A stretch of 48,808 nt of DNA from Roseibium denhamense (lineage in GTDB: Bacteria > Pseudomonadota > Alphaproteobacteria > Rhizobiales > Stappiaceae): positions 1 through 48,808 of the forward strand of contig NZ_SMLZ01000094.1 of NCBI RefSeq assembly GCF_009711415.1, written 5' to 3'. A program made the position numbers and the translations under genes. Below the pieces are notes generated by a model. That model saw nothing but the letters and a program-made list of their open reading frames with translations. It was not told where the DNA came from and did not search any database. Shown here piece after piece: positions 1 through 8,375 of the stretch; within the stretch, counting starts at the first letter, position 1, and each line of letters opens with the position of its first letter.

Positions 1-289
1 TAATTCCAGATCAAAGGGAGTTGGGAGAAATTGGCCGGAAACAATTGCGCATTGATTCTAAAGGACTTTTCGAATTTGCGTTAACCAAACCGGTTTTACG
101 GTGTGCAGATAAAATGCAATTGACCCTTGGTGACACGTCCATCACCTTAGGCTGGTAAACGCTTTATAGTTGATATCCCGCTGTCATATGCTTCCTAGAA
201 GGTCCCGGCCGGCAGCATCTGAAAACGAACACTCAGAACGGCAGGAGCGGAAGCTCCCGGATATCGGCAAACGGAGACGGAGAAGACAC
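1..289. other. Upstream non-coding region of the T6SS spike operon
   Basis: This AT-rich stretch precedes the first gene and should hold the promoter of the rightward spike operon. I see a 10-bp palindrome AAACCGGTTT at 87-96 and a TAAAAT hexamer at 110-115 with no good -35 partner, so no promoter is assigned. The downstream frame is open back to a TTG at 170 and an ATG at 188. Those codons lack a good ribosome binding site and encode Arg-rich sequence that does not look like the family, so I treat 170-289 as leader. Confidence 0.4.
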
Positions 290-3200
290 TTGCCAGCGAT
301 CATTAAACCATCGCGGATCTCGGTAGCGCACCAGACGGAGGCGGTTAAAGGCGGAGCCCTGACAACCGTCTCGGCATTTGTCCTGTTCGACTTTGCCGAA
401 CCAGGCCGCCTCCTGACCGAACAGGCACTGTGGCCGATGGTGACCGACCAGATGCCGAATGGTGCCGTGTTCGACAAGGGTCAATTGAAACCGCGCGCGG
501 AACTGATGATTGCGGGCAGCGCCCTGTCGCCCGCCGACACCCCCGTTGAAGGCATGAAGGTGAGCGTCCGCTTCGGCTCCTTTCAAAAACAACTTGCTGT
601 TTTTGGCAACCGCTACTGGCGCCTGACCGACCAGGGTATTCAGATGACCCGGGCCGAGCCGTTCATGCAGATGCCCATTGGCGACGTTCAGGCCTTTGGC
701 GGCCAGGGCTATGCTCCCAATCAACGGGGCAAGGGTTTCGGCGCGCGCCAGATGGCCGAGGCCGGCTACGATGCACCGCTGCCCAATGTCGAAGATCCCC
801 GTAACCTGATCAAATCGGTCGATGATCTGCCCATGCCAGCCCATTTCGGCCCCCTGCCCGCCGACGATGCGGCACGGCTGAGGTACCTCGGCACTTATGA
901 TCAGCACTGGATCGACCATGTATCGCCAGTCAAACCGGATGACTTCAATCCCCTGTATCACTGCGAAATGCCGGAAGAACAGCGTTTCGACGCTTTCTTT
1001 GAAGGTGGTGAGACATTTGCCATCACCGGCATGTCACGCGGAACGGGGTCGACGGGCGGAGAAGTCCCGCGCCTGATGGCACGGTGTTTCTACAAGCTTG
1101 ATGGAAGCAATGATCTGGTTGAGACCACCATGCGGTGCGACACGATCACGCTGTTTCCGAACGTCGAGAAAGCCACCATGGCGTTCCGGGGCCTGATCCG
1201 GGGTAAGGACCGGTTTGCCGAGGACATCACGAACCTGATGGTGGCAATCGAGGATCTGGAGTCGCCGCGCCGTCCGGCCGATTACTATGTAGACGTCTTC
1301 AAGAAACGCACCTCAAAGGATGACGCGCACAAATATGCGCTAGCCGACTGGCAGCTGCTGCCGGAAGTCGATCAGGCCGTTCGCAGTGCCAAACGCCAGG
1401 CGAAGCTGGAGAAGGCTGCCGCGGATCGCGCGCGTTTCATGGACAATCAGAATTGGGCTGCCCAAAAGATGCTCGAAGATCAAGGGCTGCCGGGTGATCT
1501 GATACCGCCTCCCAATAGCGACATCATTGACGACATTCCCTTGGTCGCACACCCAACACAGGAAGAAATCGAGAACGGCGATCTGGATCTTGCCGAACTG
1601 TTGGACGATGTGAAAGCGGTCGAGACGGCGGTTTGGGAAAAACGCGACCGGGAGATGGTCAAGGCGGAATTGCAGCGGCGTGCCATCGTGGCCGCAACGC
1701 CGCCTAAACTGCTGCCGCCACATGCGAAAAAGCCCATCGTGGACGATGAGCTCATGGCAAAATTCCCAGACATTGAGCTCGATCCGGATCTGGAGAAAGG
1801 CTTGAGTGAAGCGACCGGGCAACTGACCGCGCTGCGCGAACGCTCCGATCTGGACCTGCCCGAGGAATTCAAGAGCGGCAACGATGCTGCCAAGGCGCTG
1901 GACGATGTTCTGGACGGTCTCTTCGACGAAGAGGAGGAAATCGATCCGGAAGAAATCGAGGCCCAGTACAAGAAGGCGGTTGCGCGTGCCATGCGCATGC
2001 CGGAGGGAAGCATTCTGTCCGATGCCCGCAAAGCCATGAATGAAATGGATTTGTCGCCGCTGGACAACCTGGACAGCCAGTTGTCAACGCCGTCCGATGC
2101 CATCGATGACACATTCGCCAAGATGATTGGTGATCTGGAATCGCCCAAGCCGGCCCCTCAGGCGGAAGGGCCTGATGCGCCCCTGGTTCAGCTGTTCCCG
2201 GAGGACGGTACGGAAGGGTTTTTGGACCCGGCGAACGATCCCTCCAAGATCTTGAGCGAGGCGCTGGATAAGATCGACTCGCCTATCCTTCCCAAGGATG
2301 GCTCGGCACAGGAGCGGATCCAGGACCTGATGAAGCGGGTTCAGGACATCAAGCCGGAAGGCCAGCCTGACATCGAAGGCAAGTCTCCGGGCGAATTGGC
2401 GGTCTCCTCGGTAGAGGGCGCGAAGGAAAAGCTTGATGAGGCCGATGAAACAATCGCCGAAAGCATGGTCACTTCGCGCCAGCAATCGCCAGCCCCGCTG
2501 TTCCCGCTCGAAGCCTTGCCCGCAGATGTCCCCGCGCGGCTCGGCAGTTTCGTTCTGCAAAAACTGGATGAGCGCTACGATTTCAAGGGCGCCGATCTTG
2601 CCGGAGCTGATCTGCGCGGTGCAGATTTCAGCGGCATGGACCTGACGGACACATTCTTCGAGCAGACCGATCTGACCGGTGCCACCTTCAAAGGCTCAAA
2701 CCTGTCCGGTGCCGTGTTTGCCGGGTCCGTGCTGGATGAGGTGGATTTCACGGATACCAATCTGGCCAAGGCAAACTTCAGCAAAACCACAATGAAGCAG
2801 GCCCGGTTGGTCCGCGCGAAAATGCACGAGCTTCTCGTCATCCACGCTGATTGGACGGGAACGGACGCCAGCGGCGCAGACTTGGGTCAGGTCCGGTTTA
2901 TCGAGTGCACACTCGATGCGTTGAAACTTGACCAGACAAACATGAGTGACTGCCAGTTCCTGATGGGATCTGCCAAAGGTCTGTCGGCCGCGCAGGCAAG
3001 TATCATCAGAACGATGTTCGTGACACTGCCCATGGACGGCGTGTGTATGGATGGAAGCCGGCTTGAACGGATCGGTTTCATGGAAGTGCCCGCTGCCGGC
3101 TCGTCTTTCGTGGAAGGGGACTGGCTGTCGGTTGGTTTCATGGGGGCTTGTGACCTCACGCAATCCCGGTTCGACAGCTTGCGGGCAACCGAGTGTTCTT

Positions 3201-3523
3201 TCAACACCGCGAAAATGTCGGAATGCTGCTTCCTGCGGGCAAAGTGCAACAGCTGCTTCTTCAACACATGCGACATGGAAGTGAACGACTTCAGACTGGC
3301 CTCGTTCCATAACAGCCTGTTTGGCAGGTCCAACTTCGCCGGGAGCGACTTCTTCGGCGCCAACCTTTTCGGCGCAGCTCTGACAGGTGCGGACCTGAGG
3401 CGCTGTTCCATGCGCTCGGCCAACCTTTATGCGGCCAACTTGCTGGAAGCAAAACTCGCCAGCTGTGACTTTTCCGGCGCCAACCTTGGCATGACCATGA
3501 TGGAGCAACCGACCCATGCCTAA
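290..3523 (+). CDS. DUF2169 T6SS accessory protein fused to C-terminal pentapeptide repeats
   Basis: About 1077 residues. Residues 3-300 resemble DUF2169, a family encoded next to VgrG and PAAR genes and thought to help load spike proteins or effectors. Residues 330-740 are acidic, Lys/Glu/Asp-rich and probably coiled. Residues 762-1067 are pentapeptide repeats (A[DN]LxG pattern, for example GADLAGADLRGADFSG), which fold as a right-handed beta-helix. I chose TTG 290 because GGAG at 279-282 lies seven bases upstream and the DUF2169 signature IIKPSRISV starts at once; ATG 188 is the alternative. It overlaps the next gene by eight bases. The role as a spike or effector adaptor is inferred from family and context, and no enzymatic motif is visible. 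Confidence 0.82.
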   Translation: MPAIIKPSRISVAHQTEAVKGGALTTVSAFVLFDFAEPGRLLTEQALWPMVTDQMPNGAVFDKGQLKPRAELMIAGSALSPADTPVEGMKVSVRFGSFQKQLAVFGNRYWRLTDQGIQMTRAEPFMQMPIGDVQAFGGQGYAPNQRGKGFGARQMAEAGYDAPLPNVEDPRNLIKSVDDLPMPAHFGPLPADDAARLRYLGTYDQHWIDHVSPVKPDDFNPLYHCEMPEEQRFDAFFEGGETFAITGMSRGTGSTGGEVPRLMARCFYKLDGSNDLVETTMRCDTITLFPNVEKATMAFRGLIRGKDRFAEDITNLMVAIEDLESPRRPADYYVDVFKKRTSKDDAHKYALADWQLLPEVDQAVRSAKRQAKLEKAAADRARFMDNQNWAAQKMLEDQGLPGDLIPPPNSDIIDDIPLVAHPTQEEIENGDLDLAELLDDVKAVETAVWEKRDREMVKAELQRRAIVAATPPKLLPPHAKKPIVDDELMAKFPDIELDPDLEKGLSEATGQLTALRERSDLDLPEEFKSGNDAAKALDDVLDGLFDEEEEIDPEEIEAQYKKAVARAMRMPEGSILSDARKAMNEMDLSPLDNLDSQLSTPSDAIDDTFAKMIGDLESPKPAPQAEGPDAPLVQLFPEDGTEGFLDPANDPSKILSEALDKIDSPILPKDGSAQERIQDLMKRVQDIKPEGQPDIEGKSPGELAVSSVEGAKEKLDEADETIAESMVTSRQQSPAPLFPLEALPADVPARLGSFVLQKLDERYDFKGADLAGADLRGADFSGMDLTDTFFEQTDLTGATFKGSNLSGAVFAGSVLDEVDFTDTNLAKANFSKTTMKQARLVRAKMHELLVIHADWTGTDASGADLGQVRFIECTLDALKLDQTNMSDCQFLMGSAKGLSAAQASIIRTMFVTLPMDGVCMDGSRLERIGFMEVPAAGSSFVEGDWLSVGFMGACDLTQSRFDSLRATECSFNTAKMSECCFLRAKCNSCFFNTCDMEVNDFRLASFHNSLFGRSNFAGSDFFGANLFGAALTGADLRRCSMRSANLYAANLLEAKLASCDFSGANLGMTMMEQPTHA

Positions 3524-4637
3524 GATGCCAGACCGAAAGCCGATCACGTTCGACGATATCGTGGCATTTCACGCGCATGAGCAACCGGTCATGCTGCGGA
3601 TTGCCGCCGGTATGTCCTTCAAGAACATGAATCTCAAGGAGATCCGTTTTATCGAGTGCGATTTGAGCGGATGCGACTTTAGCGGATCCATCTTGACGAA
3701 TGCGCAATTTGTCTCCTGCGATATGAAAGGTGCTGTATTCAATGACAGCACCCTCACCAACACTCAATTCGTCAGCTGCAACCTCGATGGAGCCGTTCTG
3801 GAAAACACCCCGGTGGAACGGGTCCAGTTTGCGGCCGGAACGATAAAAAATGCAAAACTGAGCGGCAGCGGCTTCGACCAGGTCTCCTTCGCAAAGCCGG
3901 AGATGGACGGGACGGACTTTTCCGGCGCGACCTTCTTCCGCGCCGCCCTGCTCGACACCACACTGGAGGGGGCGAGCTTTGCGAATGCGGTTCTGTCCAA
4001 CTTCATGTTGACCGACGCAGACCTGCGGCCGGTCAACATCACCGGAACCTATATCGACATCGCCGTCTTTGCTGACGCCAACCTGTCAGGCCTGGATCTG
4101 TCCGGACAATCCTGGCAGCACTGCACCTTCCACAAGGCGCAATTCAAGGGAACCAATCTCGACGGCGCGAATCTGAACGCATCCGTCTTTGCGGAATGCG
4201 ACTTTGAAGGCGCCACGCTGCGCGGTGTGTCGGCCAACACGACCAGTTTCACCAAGAGCAAGCTGGACGGTGTCGACATGAGCGGCAGCAAGTTTCCCCT
4301 GTCAAACTTTGCCGGAGCAAGCTTGTCAGGCGCCCGGTTTAACAACTCGCAAATGTTCTCGGCCGTTTTCCAGGAAGCCGATTGCCGGGCCGTCCTGTTT
4401 GAGCAATGCGACATGCGGCAGGCGGATATGTCCCATGCGGATCTTTCCGGGGCCTCGCTGTCGGCCAGCGCTTTTTCGAACACCAAGTTTCATGCGGCAA
4501 AAACAGATCAAACCGTCATGCTCGGAACGACAGGAAACCGCATCGGCACCGATGCGGACCGGGCGATCGCCGAATTGTATCAACCCGATAAAGTCGCCCT
4601 CGACGGCGACGGACAACAAAACGGGGGACGTATCTGA
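3516..4637 (+). CDS. Pentapeptide-repeat protein, T6SS spike operon
   Basis: A 373-residue protein made almost entirely of pentapeptide repeats from about residue 35 to 330, with recurring units such as CDLSGCDFSG and TNLDGANLNA. These predict a long right-handed quadrilateral beta-helix. The ATG overlaps the end of the DUF2169 gene by eight bases, with GGAG at 3502-3505 upstream. Its repeats resemble the C-terminal part of the preceding protein, so the pair may have arisen by duplication or act together. No signal peptide or membrane segment is seen. Its place directly before the PAAR-like and VgrG genes suggests a structural or chaperone role at the spike tip, but pentapeptide proteins can also be effectors or immunity proteins, so the function is open. 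Confidence 0.8.
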   Translation: MPKMPDRKPITFDDIVAFHAHEQPVMLRIAAGMSFKNMNLKEIRFIECDLSGCDFSGSILTNAQFVSCDMKGAVFNDSTLTNTQFVSCNLDGAVLENTPVERVQFAAGTIKNAKLSGSGFDQVSFAKPEMDGTDFSGATFFRAALLDTTLEGASFANAVLSNFMLTDADLRPVNITGTYIDIAVFADANLSGLDLSGQSWQHCTFHKAQFKGTNLDGANLNASVFAECDFEGATLRGVSANTTSFTKSKLDGVDMSGSKFPLSNFAGASLSGARFNNSQMFSAVFQEADCRAVLFEQCDMRQADMSHADLSGASLSASAFSNTKFHAAKTDQTVMLGTTGNRIGTDADRAIAELYQPDKVALDGDGQQNGGRI

Positions 4638-5038
4638 TGTGCTTTGTAAACTCTCAAGGACCGATTCCCGGCATGGATTTCTCGGTGCCGGACATTTACC
4701 TGCAGACAACCCCTGCCGGTCCGGTGCCGATTCCGCTGTTTTCCATGGGCTACCGGTCCACGGAAATTCCAACCTGTTTCCGTACACTCTTGATGTGCAT
4801 GCCAGCCCATAACATGGCGAACCTGGCTCCGGTCACGGTCAGCGGCCCAGGACCCGGTGTTGCGTCAGGCATGGTGTGCTCGAACAGCCGGAACGTCAAA
4901 GGATCGGTTAAACTCTTTCTTCAGTGCATGCCCGCAACCCGCGCACTGCTTGACCCGACACTCCAAAATGGCGTGTCCCCCAATTCAGTTGGCACCACGT
5001 TGGTGCCTTCACAAATACGAATGCTCAGCCTGTCATAA
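4637..5038 (+). CDS. PAAR-like DUF4150 spike-tip protein
   Basis: A 133-residue protein resembling the DUF4150/PAAR-like family: an N-terminal VPDIYLQTTPAGPVPIPL segment (PD..xTP..PVPIP pattern), then GVASGMVCSNSRNVKGS and a C-terminal ATRALLDPTLQNG. PAAR proteins cap the VgrG trimer and form the sharp tip of the T6SS spike. Its ATG overlaps the previous stop in TGATG, so it is probably translationally coupled, and vgrG starts 25 bases downstream. It is a stand-alone tip with no toxin extension. Several Cys and Met residues are present, but the usual PAAR metal ligands are not obvious to me. Confidence 0.78.
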   Translation: MCFVNSQGPIPGMDFSVPDIYLQTTPAGPVPIPLFSMGYRSTEIPTCFRTLLMCMPAHNMANLAPVTVSGPGPGVASGMVCSNSRNVKGSVKLFLQCMPATRALLDPTLQNGVSPNSVGTTLVPSQIRMLSLS

Positions 5039-5063
5039 GAGCTGACAAGAAGGAGACGTGACG

Positions 5064-6593
5064 ATGAGCAATGAAGGCAAACAAGCCCATATGAACATCA
5101 CGCTCCCGGGCATGTCCCGCAGCGATGTTTATGTGGAGCGCGTCAAAGGTACGGAAGCATTGAACGCCGGATATCGGTTCACGGTCGACACTGTGACGAA
5201 GGATCCGCTCAAGCTGCCCGACATGATGGGCAAGACGGCGACCCTCACGCTGGAAATGGACCAGGAGAAGCTCCAGGTCGTCGGTGTCATTGGCGGGGCT
5301 GAAACACGTGACCCCACACCAAACCGTCAGTTTTGCTATCGTTTCGTCTTGGAACCGGAACTGGCCATGCTGCGTCACAGCGCACAAAACCAGGTATACG
5401 GAACCGACAAGGATGTGACCGTCGTCGATATCGTGCAAAGCGAATTGAGCGATGCGAACAAGAAGAACTCCACGACCTCTTCGAAGCGGGTTCCGCGCCA
5501 GATCCAGTTCGACATGCTGCCGTCTGCCGGTGACTATCCAAAGCTGCACTTCGTCATGCAATACCGGGAAGACGACCTGAACTTCCTGTGCCGGATGTGC
5601 GAGCGCTTCGGGATTTTCTTCTCGTTCGATCATTCGTCGGACAAGGAGAAACTGATTTTCGGCGACCGGAAGGAACACTTCACGAAGTTGTCCGGTAGCA
5701 AAATTAGCGAAAAACTGCCCTATCGCAGCCGTGAACAAGTTCTGGGGACCGGCGATTTCGGTATCTGGTCCTTCAACCAGTCCTTCATCACCCAGAGCGG
5801 TTCGGTGGCCCTTCGCGAATACAACGAGGAAACACCGAAGGTGGACCTGGGCGTGTCGCAGGATACGAGCTTTCCCGGCCAGGGTGTCACCACCCGCTAC
5901 GGCGAGCATTACGCAACCGTTTCGGAAGGCAATTTTATCGCCAAGCGCCGCGCGGAACTGGTCGAGAATACCCGCCAGCAGTACCGTGGGACCAGCAACA
6001 TTCCGCAAATGCGGCCCGGCCTTTTCTTCCAGCTGACGGATCACCCGATTAGCGATTTGGACGGCCTTTACATCATCACGGAAGTCACCCACAGCTGTAC
6101 CAACACAACGCCTTTGGGCTTCAGTTCCAGCGACATGAGTCCGGAGCCATATAAAAACGAGTTTGTTTGCGTGCCGTTTGACGGTGGTTTCCGGCCGTTG
6201 CTCGTAACGCCAAAGCCGAGCATTCCTGGGTATCTTTCTGCCGTGATTGACGGGGAAACCGAAGGAAAGCGTGCCGAACTCGACAAGGCTGGCCGCTACC
6301 GGGTGCGGATCCTGGACGAGGAAAGCGGCTTGTCGAAGGGCAAGGCAAGCTATGTGGTCCGGAAAATGGAGCCATATGGCGGCGGAGATGGCTATGGCTC
6401 ACACTCTACGCTTCTGATCGGAACAGAGGTCCTGCTGGGGTTCCTTCACGGTGACCCTGACAGGCCGGTTATTTTGGGTGCCGTTTCGAACGGCGAGCAA
6501 GTGAATCCTGTTACGGCAACCAATCAGAATGTTGCTCACCGGACGCGGACCGCATCAGGTATTATTATGCAAATCAGCGACGGGTCGGCCTGA
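5064..6593 (+). CDS. vgrG: VgrG spike protein (TssI)
   Basis: A 509-residue VgrG, the trimeric gp27/gp5-like spike pushed out by the T6SS. Residues 10-370 match the gp27-like base, including MQYREDDLNFLCRMCERFGI, the classic VgrG YxExDxxFlxRLxExxGI signature. The gp5 OB-fold follows: DKAGRYRVRILDE, then LLIGTEVLLGFLHGDPDRPV and ILGAVSNG. The chain stops soon after GIIMQISDG, so it lacks the long C-terminal beta-prism and any toxin domain. The downstream gene may supply that part. The ATG at 5064 is preferred over the in-frame GTG at 5058 because GGAG at 5052-5055 is spaced eight bases from it. Confidence 0.93.
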   Translation: MSNEGKQAHMNITLPGMSRSDVYVERVKGTEALNAGYRFTVDTVTKDPLKLPDMMGKTATLTLEMDQEKLQVVGVIGGAETRDPTPNRQFCYRFVLEPELAMLRHSAQNQVYGTDKDVTVVDIVQSELSDANKKNSTTSSKRVPRQIQFDMLPSAGDYPKLHFVMQYREDDLNFLCRMCERFGIFFSFDHSSDKEKLIFGDRKEHFTKLSGSKISEKLPYRSREQVLGTGDFGIWSFNQSFITQSGSVALREYNEETPKVDLGVSQDTSFPGQGVTTRYGEHYATVSEGNFIAKRRAELVENTRQQYRGTSNIPQMRPGLFFQLTDHPISDLDGLYIITEVTHSCTNTTPLGFSSSDMSPEPYKNEFVCVPFDGGFRPLLVTPKPSIPGYLSAVIDGETEGKRAELDKAGRYRVRILDEESGLSKGKASYVVRKMEPYGGGDGYGSHSTLLIGTEVLLGFLHGDPDRPVILGAVSNGEQVNPVTATNQNVAHRTRTASGIIMQISDGSA

Positions 6594-6622
6594 CCTTAGC
6601 TTGATCCGAGGAGGACTAGGGA

Positions 6623-7675
6623 ATGTCCAGCGTTACTCTTGATGACCTGCAGACTGAAATTGACGTTCTGAAAACGCTCACCGATGAGGACGCGCTTGTT
6701 CAGGACGACACTGGGACGCACTATCAGACGACATACACGTACTTCTACGTGCCAGCGTCTGCAGGCAGCGCATCGTCTTCGACCGACGACAGCGGTCTGG
6801 GAACTCTCCTCCGGCTCGGCGAGTATTCGGATGTGGAAGAGACTGCCTATAATGCAGGCTCCGATATCTATTCCGCCTACTATCCGGCACAGCATATAGA
6901 GGATGAGAGCGCCGCCGCGATTTATACCAACGCAGCCGGTGGCGGTAAGGGCATCCTGATGGCCTGTGACGGCCGGATATTGGTCCGCGGTGGCGAGAAA
7001 ATGTATCTCAACACGGCGGGCAACATCCATGTCCAGTCGGATGAAGGCTCGGTTACAATCGAATCGGGTACGGATTCAAACAGCGCTGCGCAAAATATCT
7101 ACCTGATCGCGGCTGATGGGAATGGGGATCTGGAGACCACCGTCTTTAAAGATACGAAGACGGTCAATGGCGAACAGTACGAGAAGGTGACCAGTGTTTC
7201 CAGAAAATACTACGAAGCCAATAAGTACGATATCTACCATGCTGAGCAGTACAAAGAGGTTCACGAAAAAACCACGTCGATTCATCACGCGGAAAACCAC
7301 AAGTTCTTTTATGGCGGTGCGTTGAGCATCAAGTTCGCCGGAGAGTTCATTTTCACCTTGGCCGTGTCTTTGAACATAGAACCGATTTCGAAAATCACGC
7401 TCTACGCCCTCAAGACCGACATTGGCATCGCGAAGATTGATATCCTTGCCTTCAAGACCGAGATCAAAGATGGCAAATTCAGTTTCATGAAGGCCTCATT
7501 CAAGGGCAAGGCCGTTGAAGCGAAGACGACTGCTGTGAAAGCCGAATCCACGCCCGTCAAAGCCGGGACCGGAATGGTCACGGCCGAGCAGATCCAAGCC
7601 GATTGCAAAAACGTCAATGTGAAAGCAATGATCGCAGCTTGGGAGGCCAAGATCGCAAGCACAGCCCAGATCTGA
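6623..7675 (+). CDS. Beta-rich spike-like protein of unknown function, possible split VgrG tail or effector
   Basis: A 350-residue protein with no family I can name. A run around residues 108-140 (GILMACDGRILVRGGEKMYL, then NTAGNIHVQSDEGSVTIESG) resembles the repetitive beta-prism that normally follows the OB-fold in VgrG, and the preceding VgrG ends just before such a region. The middle is Tyr/His/Glu-rich. A hydrophobic patch FIFTLAVSLNI lies near residue 240. The end has short Lys/Ala/Thr repeats (KGKAVEAKTTAVKAESTPVK). A strong ribosome binding site (GAGGAGG) precedes the ATG, 29 bases after vgrG. It may be a separate spike extension, a cargo protein or an effector, and the sequence does not decide between these. 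Confidence 0.7.
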   Translation: MSSVTLDDLQTEIDVLKTLTDEDALVQDDTGTHYQTTYTYFYVPASAGSASSSTDDSGLGTLLRLGEYSDVEETAYNAGSDIYSAYYPAQHIEDESAAAIYTNAAGGGKGILMACDGRILVRGGEKMYLNTAGNIHVQSDEGSVTIESGTDSNSAAQNIYLIAADGNGDLETTVFKDTKTVNGEQYEKVTSVSRKYYEANKYDIYHAEQYKEVHEKTTSIHHAENHKFFYGGALSIKFAGEFIFTLAVSLNIEPISKITLYALKTDIGIAKIDILAFKTEIKDGKFSFMKASFKGKAVEAKTTAVKAESTPVKAGTGMVTAEQIQADCKNVNVKAMIAAWEAKIASTAQI

Positions 7676-7701
7676 CGCGTTCAACCATAAAGAACAGGCA
7701 C

Positions 7702-8343
7702 ATGACCCAAAAACAAAAAACAACTGCCCGAGAAGCGCAATCCGCTGAAACAGCTTACGCTGCAGCAGCTGCCGGGCTGGAAACAGGCACTGTAACCGCG
7801 CTGATCACCGAACAAGAAGCAATGGTCACGCTTCAGGGCGGCGCCCAAATCCACGCGGACCAAGCCGCGGGATGTCTGCTCGCACCGGCAATCGGGGATA
7901 CTGTGTTGGTGTTTCAGCAAGACGACACTGCCTATATCTTGTCTGTGCTGACACGGCATAACGAGGTCGCTGCCGAAATTGGAGTTGCAGGGGCTCAGAA
8001 CGTAACGCTTAAGGCATCCAGGAAGCTCGCTGTGCAAGCACCTGAGGTGAATTTGAATGCGCGCCATTTCGCAGTTCTGGCGGAAAACGTGACCCAGACC
8101 GGCAAGCAACTGATCAGCAACTTTACGAAGTCATTCGAGACCATTGTCGACAAGCTGGTCAATGCGCGCAGCATTTCCACGACCGCCCAGACGCGGACCA
8201 GTGCTGTCAAGGAAACCGAAACGTTGAAAGCCGGCATTTTGGTGCAAAACATTGACAGCGTTGCGACCCAGAACAGCGATATCTCCATGATTACGGCGCA
8301 GGAAGACGTTCGCCTTGACGCGAAACGTGTCAGCGTTGGCTAA
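7702..8343 (+). CDS. DUF3540 T6SS-associated protein
   Basis: A 213-residue protein resembling DUF3540, a family found beside DUF2169, PAAR and VgrG genes. After a polar N-terminus, residues 35-90 look like an OB-type beta-barrel (VTLQGGAQIHADQAAGCLLA and IGDTVLVFQQDDTAYILSVL). Residues 95-213 form a repetitive beta pattern (QNVTLKASRKLAVQAPEVNL) like gp5 and VgrG tails. The frame is open upstream into the previous gene, but ATG 7702 is chosen because the upstream part overlaps that gene. It may form part of the spike, but its exact function is not established in what I can see. Confidence 0.75.
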   Translation: MTQKQKTTAREAQSAETAYAAAAAGLETGTVTALITEQEAMVTLQGGAQIHADQAAGCLLAPAIGDTVLVFQQDDTAYILSVLTRHNEVAAEIGVAGAQNVTLKASRKLAVQAPEVNLNARHFAVLAENVTQTGKQLISNFTKSFETIVDKLVNARSISTTAQTRTSAVKETETLKAGILVQNIDSVATQNSDISMITAQEDVRLDAKRVSVG

Positions 8344-8375
8344 CTCTCGACCAAACCCTAGAACCGGACAAAACC

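Noticed and set aside
31..50. A sigma-54-like TTGGC...TTGC pattern upstream of the T6SS operon.
   Set aside because: The spacing between the GG and GC elements is 12 bases instead of 10, so it does not fit the consensus.
5025..6092. A 355-codon open frame on the minus strand opposite vgrG.
   Set aside because: The plus strand has clear VgrG signatures over the same region.
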